Shown: positions 5,610 through 6,743 of the stretch, piece after piece
Position numbering within the stretch: position 1 is the stretch's first letter
Layout: the number at the start of each line of letters is the position of its first letter
Assembly (NCBI GenBank): GCA_020347085.1
Contig: CP070769.1
Location: forward strand, 584,939-591,681
DNA: 6,743 bases
Origin: Desulfobacterales bacterium
GTDB lineage: Bacteria; Desulfobacterota; Desulfobacteria; Desulfobacterales; C00003060
Reading direction: 5' to 3'
Notes under the pieces: model-generated
Seen by the model: the letters and a program-made list of their open reading frames with translations, nothing else
What the model was told of the DNA's origin: nothing
The model's database searches: none
Program-made: the position numbers and the translations under genes

Positions 5610-5658
5610 CCCTGTTAAATTCTCGCTACGCGAGACGGCGGGAGCCGATTTAACAGGG
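5610..5658. repeat. Nested palindrome able to form a perfect three-way junction
   Basis: The outer arms CCCTGTTAAAT (5610-5620) and ATTTAACAGGG (5648-5658) are exact 11-bp complements. The 27 bases between them are fully used by two adjacent hairpins, TCTCGC-TAC-GCGAGA (5621-5635) and CGGC-GGGA-GCCG (5636-5647), leaving no unpaired base at the junction. As single-stranded DNA or RNA this would fold into a compact Y. Such exact nesting is unlikely by chance. It may be a recognition site for a transposase or processing enzyme, or a cassette inserted into the larger element. Confidence 0.65.
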
Positions 5659-5790
5659 TGAATCGTTGCGACGTACCGTAAGTACGCCTCACTCCTCAAG
5701 ACTTGGGCGCCTTGCATCTGGACCTTTTACTTTGCCGTCCGCCTGATGACTTCTTATAAGATCATCAAGTATTAGAATAGCACCAGTTAA

Positions 5791-5895
5791 GACTCCCGGC
5801 AGGCGCAGAGGCCCTTTGGGCCGGAGCCCGACCCGGAGCGAGGAACGGGGCCGTTGAGCCATGGAAAGGCTTCAAGGCCCCGAGTAAACTCATGC
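5791..5895. repeat. GC-rich hairpin element downstream of livK
   Basis: A GC-rich block in an AT-richer setting. It contains GGCCC-TTT-GGGCC (5810-5822) and a long imperfect hairpin at 5846-5882: CGGGGCC pairs with GGCCCCG, then TTGA with TCAA and GCC with GGC, 14 pairs with two single bulges and a 7-nt loop. The block also has the near-repeat GGAGCCCG/GGAGCGAG. It is probably a dispersed REP-like sequence or a second transcript-stabilising structure after livK. Confidence 0.45.
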
Positions 5896-5920
5896 ATCTT
5901 TATATTGCACGAAAATCGGA

Positions 5921-5983
5921 TCAACAAACAAAGGCGTGTCCGAGTCACGCAGCTTCATTCACTTGCCAGTCTCGGACACGCCT
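5921..5983 (-). terminator. Terminator-like hairpin after livK
   Basis: AGGCGTGTCCGAG (5932-5944) and CTCGGACACGCCT (5971-5983) are perfect 13-bp complements. Read on the minus strand the stem begins 9 bases after the livK stop and is followed by TTTGTTTGTT. This is a rho-independent terminator except for its long 26-nt loop. On the plus strand no T-run follows, so it acts for livK only. It probably gives partial termination or 3'-end protection, raising livK over livHM. Confidence 0.65.
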
Positions 5984-5992
5984 CACTCTGGA

Positions 5993-6743
5993 CTAATCGG
6001 CAAAAGCCCAAGCCCCGTTTTTCACCACAATCATCTGGAAGGCCTCTTTGGTCAGGCCGTTATGCTCTTCCGGCGAGAAGCTGAAAACGCCGTGTTGTCC
6101 TACAAAGCCCTTAATGCCTTCTATGTGATCTCTGATCTTTGCATGGTCACATCCCACAGCCTTCAAGGCCTGGACGACCAGTTGGAGTGCATCCCAGGCA
6201 TGGCCGCCAAAGGATGACACAGGTTCAAAGTATTTTGTCGAATAAGCCCTGCGGTATTCCATGGTGACCCCTTTTTGCGGGTGGTCATCTGGAAGGATTT
6301 CAGCATAGTTGCAAGCTCCCAAAGGCGTGAAGACCCCTTCAGCAGCGCCGACTGCCAGGTCGATGTTCTTTTTGCTTCCAAAACCATGGCTCTGGTAGAA
6401 GGTGATGTTGGTCATTCCCAACTCTTGCCAGTTTCTCAAGGCAATCACCTGGGTCGGCCCAATCGACCAATTCACAATAGCCTGTGGAGCCAATCCCTTA
6501 ATCTTGGTAAGCTGGGCTGTAACGCTCGTATCCTTGGGACCGTATGTCTCGTCAGCCACGATGGTTATACCGTACTCAGGAGCCAGCCGTGTCAATTCAC
6601 CCCGGCCGCTTTTGCCAAAACCCGTGGTACCCGTCATAATGGCGATCTTCTTAATGCCACGTTTTTTCATGTGATTGTAAATCGCTTCCACGGCCATACT
6701 GTCGGACTGCGGTACCTTGAAGACCCATTTGTACGGTTTACCC
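5993..6743 (-). CDS. livK: Branched-chain amino acid ABC transporter substrate-binding protein (LivK-like), 5' end outside window
   Basis: The last 249 residues of a periplasmic binding protein of the type I leucine/amide (Peripla_BP_6) family. The frame is open to the right edge: before the in-frame ATG at 6697 it continues upstream with GKPYKWVFKVPQSDS, so that ATG is internal. About 130-150 N-terminal residues, including the export signal and first lobe, lie outside the window. Family features: the hinge-side KIAIMTGTTGFGKSGRGEL, then DTSVTAQLTKIKG, SSFGGHAWDALQLVVQALKA, and the C-terminal GVFSFSPEEHNGL...VVKNGAWAFAD. It delivers solute to LivHM; the ligand (branched-chain or other amino acid, amide, or aromatic acid) cannot be told from this part. 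A terminator-like hairpin follows at once, then 451 bases of repeats before livH. Confidence 0.93.
   Translation of the reverse strand, partial: GKPYKWVFKVPQSDSMAVEAIYNHMKKRGIKKIAIMTGTTGFGKSGRGELTRLAPEYGITIVADETYGPKDTSVTAQLTKIKGLAPQAIVNWSIGPTQVIALRNWQELGMTNITFYQSHGFGSKKNIDLAVGAAEGVFTPLGACNYAEILPDDHPQKGVTMEYRRAYSTKYFEPVSSFGGHAWDALQLVVQALKAVGCDHAKIRDHIEGIKGFVGQHGVFSFSPEEHNGLTKEAFQMIVVKNGAWAFAD

Larger units (their letters stand above)
5553..5739. mobile_element. MITE-like element, about 187 bp, with terminal inverted repeats
   Basis: The ends form an imperfect 25-bp terminal inverted repeat: 5553-5577 (GACGGCTTTCTAAAAAGTCC...) against the complement of 5715-5739 (GACGGCAAAGTAAAAGGTCC...), 18 of 25 matching. 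Inside are TCCCGAC-TT-GTCGGGA (5578-5593), a three-way-junction palindrome (5610-5658) and CGTAC-CGTAA-GTACG (5672-5686). There is no coding capacity and no obvious target-site duplication. Read on the minus strand, the phrases GGCAAAGTAAAA, GTCCAGATG and GAGGCGTACTT remind me of intergenic repeats that recur in Desulfobacterota genomes; that is memory, not a search. It may be mobilised in trans or act as a folded RNA domain. Confidence 0.55.
5542..5992. other. 451-base livK-livH gap made of repeat-like DNA
   Basis: No supported gene. From livH toward livK it holds an AT-rich linker (5542-5552), a MITE-like element (5553-5739), a moderately AT-rich linker (5740-5790), a GC-rich hairpin element (about 5791-5895), and the livK terminator-like hairpin (5921-5983). 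livK and livH in one operon are often separated by a hairpin that makes the binding protein more abundant than the permeases, but this gap is unusually long and structured. Confidence 0.6.

Noticed and set aside
5765..5893. 42-codon minus-strand frame starting MSLLGALKPFHG and ending NWCYSNT
   Set aside because: It lies wholly over the GC-rich hairpin block, its Ala/Pro-rich make-up follows from base composition, and there is no ribosome site. Probably a chance frame in a repeat.
5684..5988. 11-bp direct repeat ACGCCTCACTC (5684-5694 and 5978-5988) as target-site duplication or att site
   Set aside because: The copies lie inside the MITE-like element and inside the livK terminator region, not at matching element ends; likely coincidence.
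6695..6697. ATG at 6697 as the start of the binding protein gene
   Set aside because: The frame stays open to the window edge with family-typical sequence (KPYKWVFKVPQSDS) before it, so this Met is internal.
1..6743. CRISPR array, tRNA/rRNA, phage or defence genes
   Set aside because: No regularly spaced direct repeats, no tRNA cloverleaf or rRNA signature, and no transposase, integrase, nuclease or toxin motifs in any frame I examined.

Overview
The window looks like a chromosomal piece from a Desulfobacterota (deltaproteobacterial) bacterium. This is inferred from the style of the proteins (a PilZ protein of a type I associate with this group, a class II-like histone deacetylase homologue, a LivKHM importer) and from the long, structured, repeat-like intergenic DNA. 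There is no rRNA or other marker that settles taxonomy.

Layout. Positions 1-389 hold no convincing gene but several inverted repeats. A PilZ-domain gene lies on the minus strand (390-758); its start is fixed by a strong GGAGG. Upstream of it is a possible leader: a promoter-like pair, a 17-codon ORF behind AGGAGG, and a perfect 13-bp inverted repeat that contains the leader stop codon. The rest of 950-1480 is unassigned and may hold eroded coding DNA. Next is moaB (minus, 1481-1987), a molybdenum cofactor biosynthesis protein. The moaB/deacetylase divergent region (1988-2556) contains promoter-like repeats and a possible 48-residue basic protein (plus, 2163-2309). A class II-like histone deacetylase/AcuC/acetylpolyamine amidohydrolase family gene follows (plus, 2557-3606) with all metal ligands and the catalytic tyrosine intact.

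Convergent to it, only 24 bases away, are livM (3631-4605) and livH (4639-5541), and then the 3' part of a livK-type binding protein gene (5993 to the right edge), all on the minus strand. They encode the solute-binding protein and the two membrane permeases of a branched-chain amino acid (HAAT) type ABC importer. The ATPase genes livG and livF are not in the window and are not downstream of livM, so they must be upstream of livK or elsewhere.

The 451-base livK-livH gap is the most unusual part. It has a terminator-like hairpin just after livK, a GC-rich hairpin element, and a roughly 187-bp MITE-like element with imperfect 25-bp terminal inverted repeats. That element carries a perfectly nested three-way-junction palindrome and ends 11 bases before the livH start codon, which has no visible Shine-Dalgarno sequence. 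I see no CRISPR array, tRNA, rRNA, transposase or defence system. No new multi-gene system is evident. The best candidates for undescribed biology are the structured element before livH, the leader ORF/hairpin before the PilZ gene, and the small basic ORF before the deacetylase.
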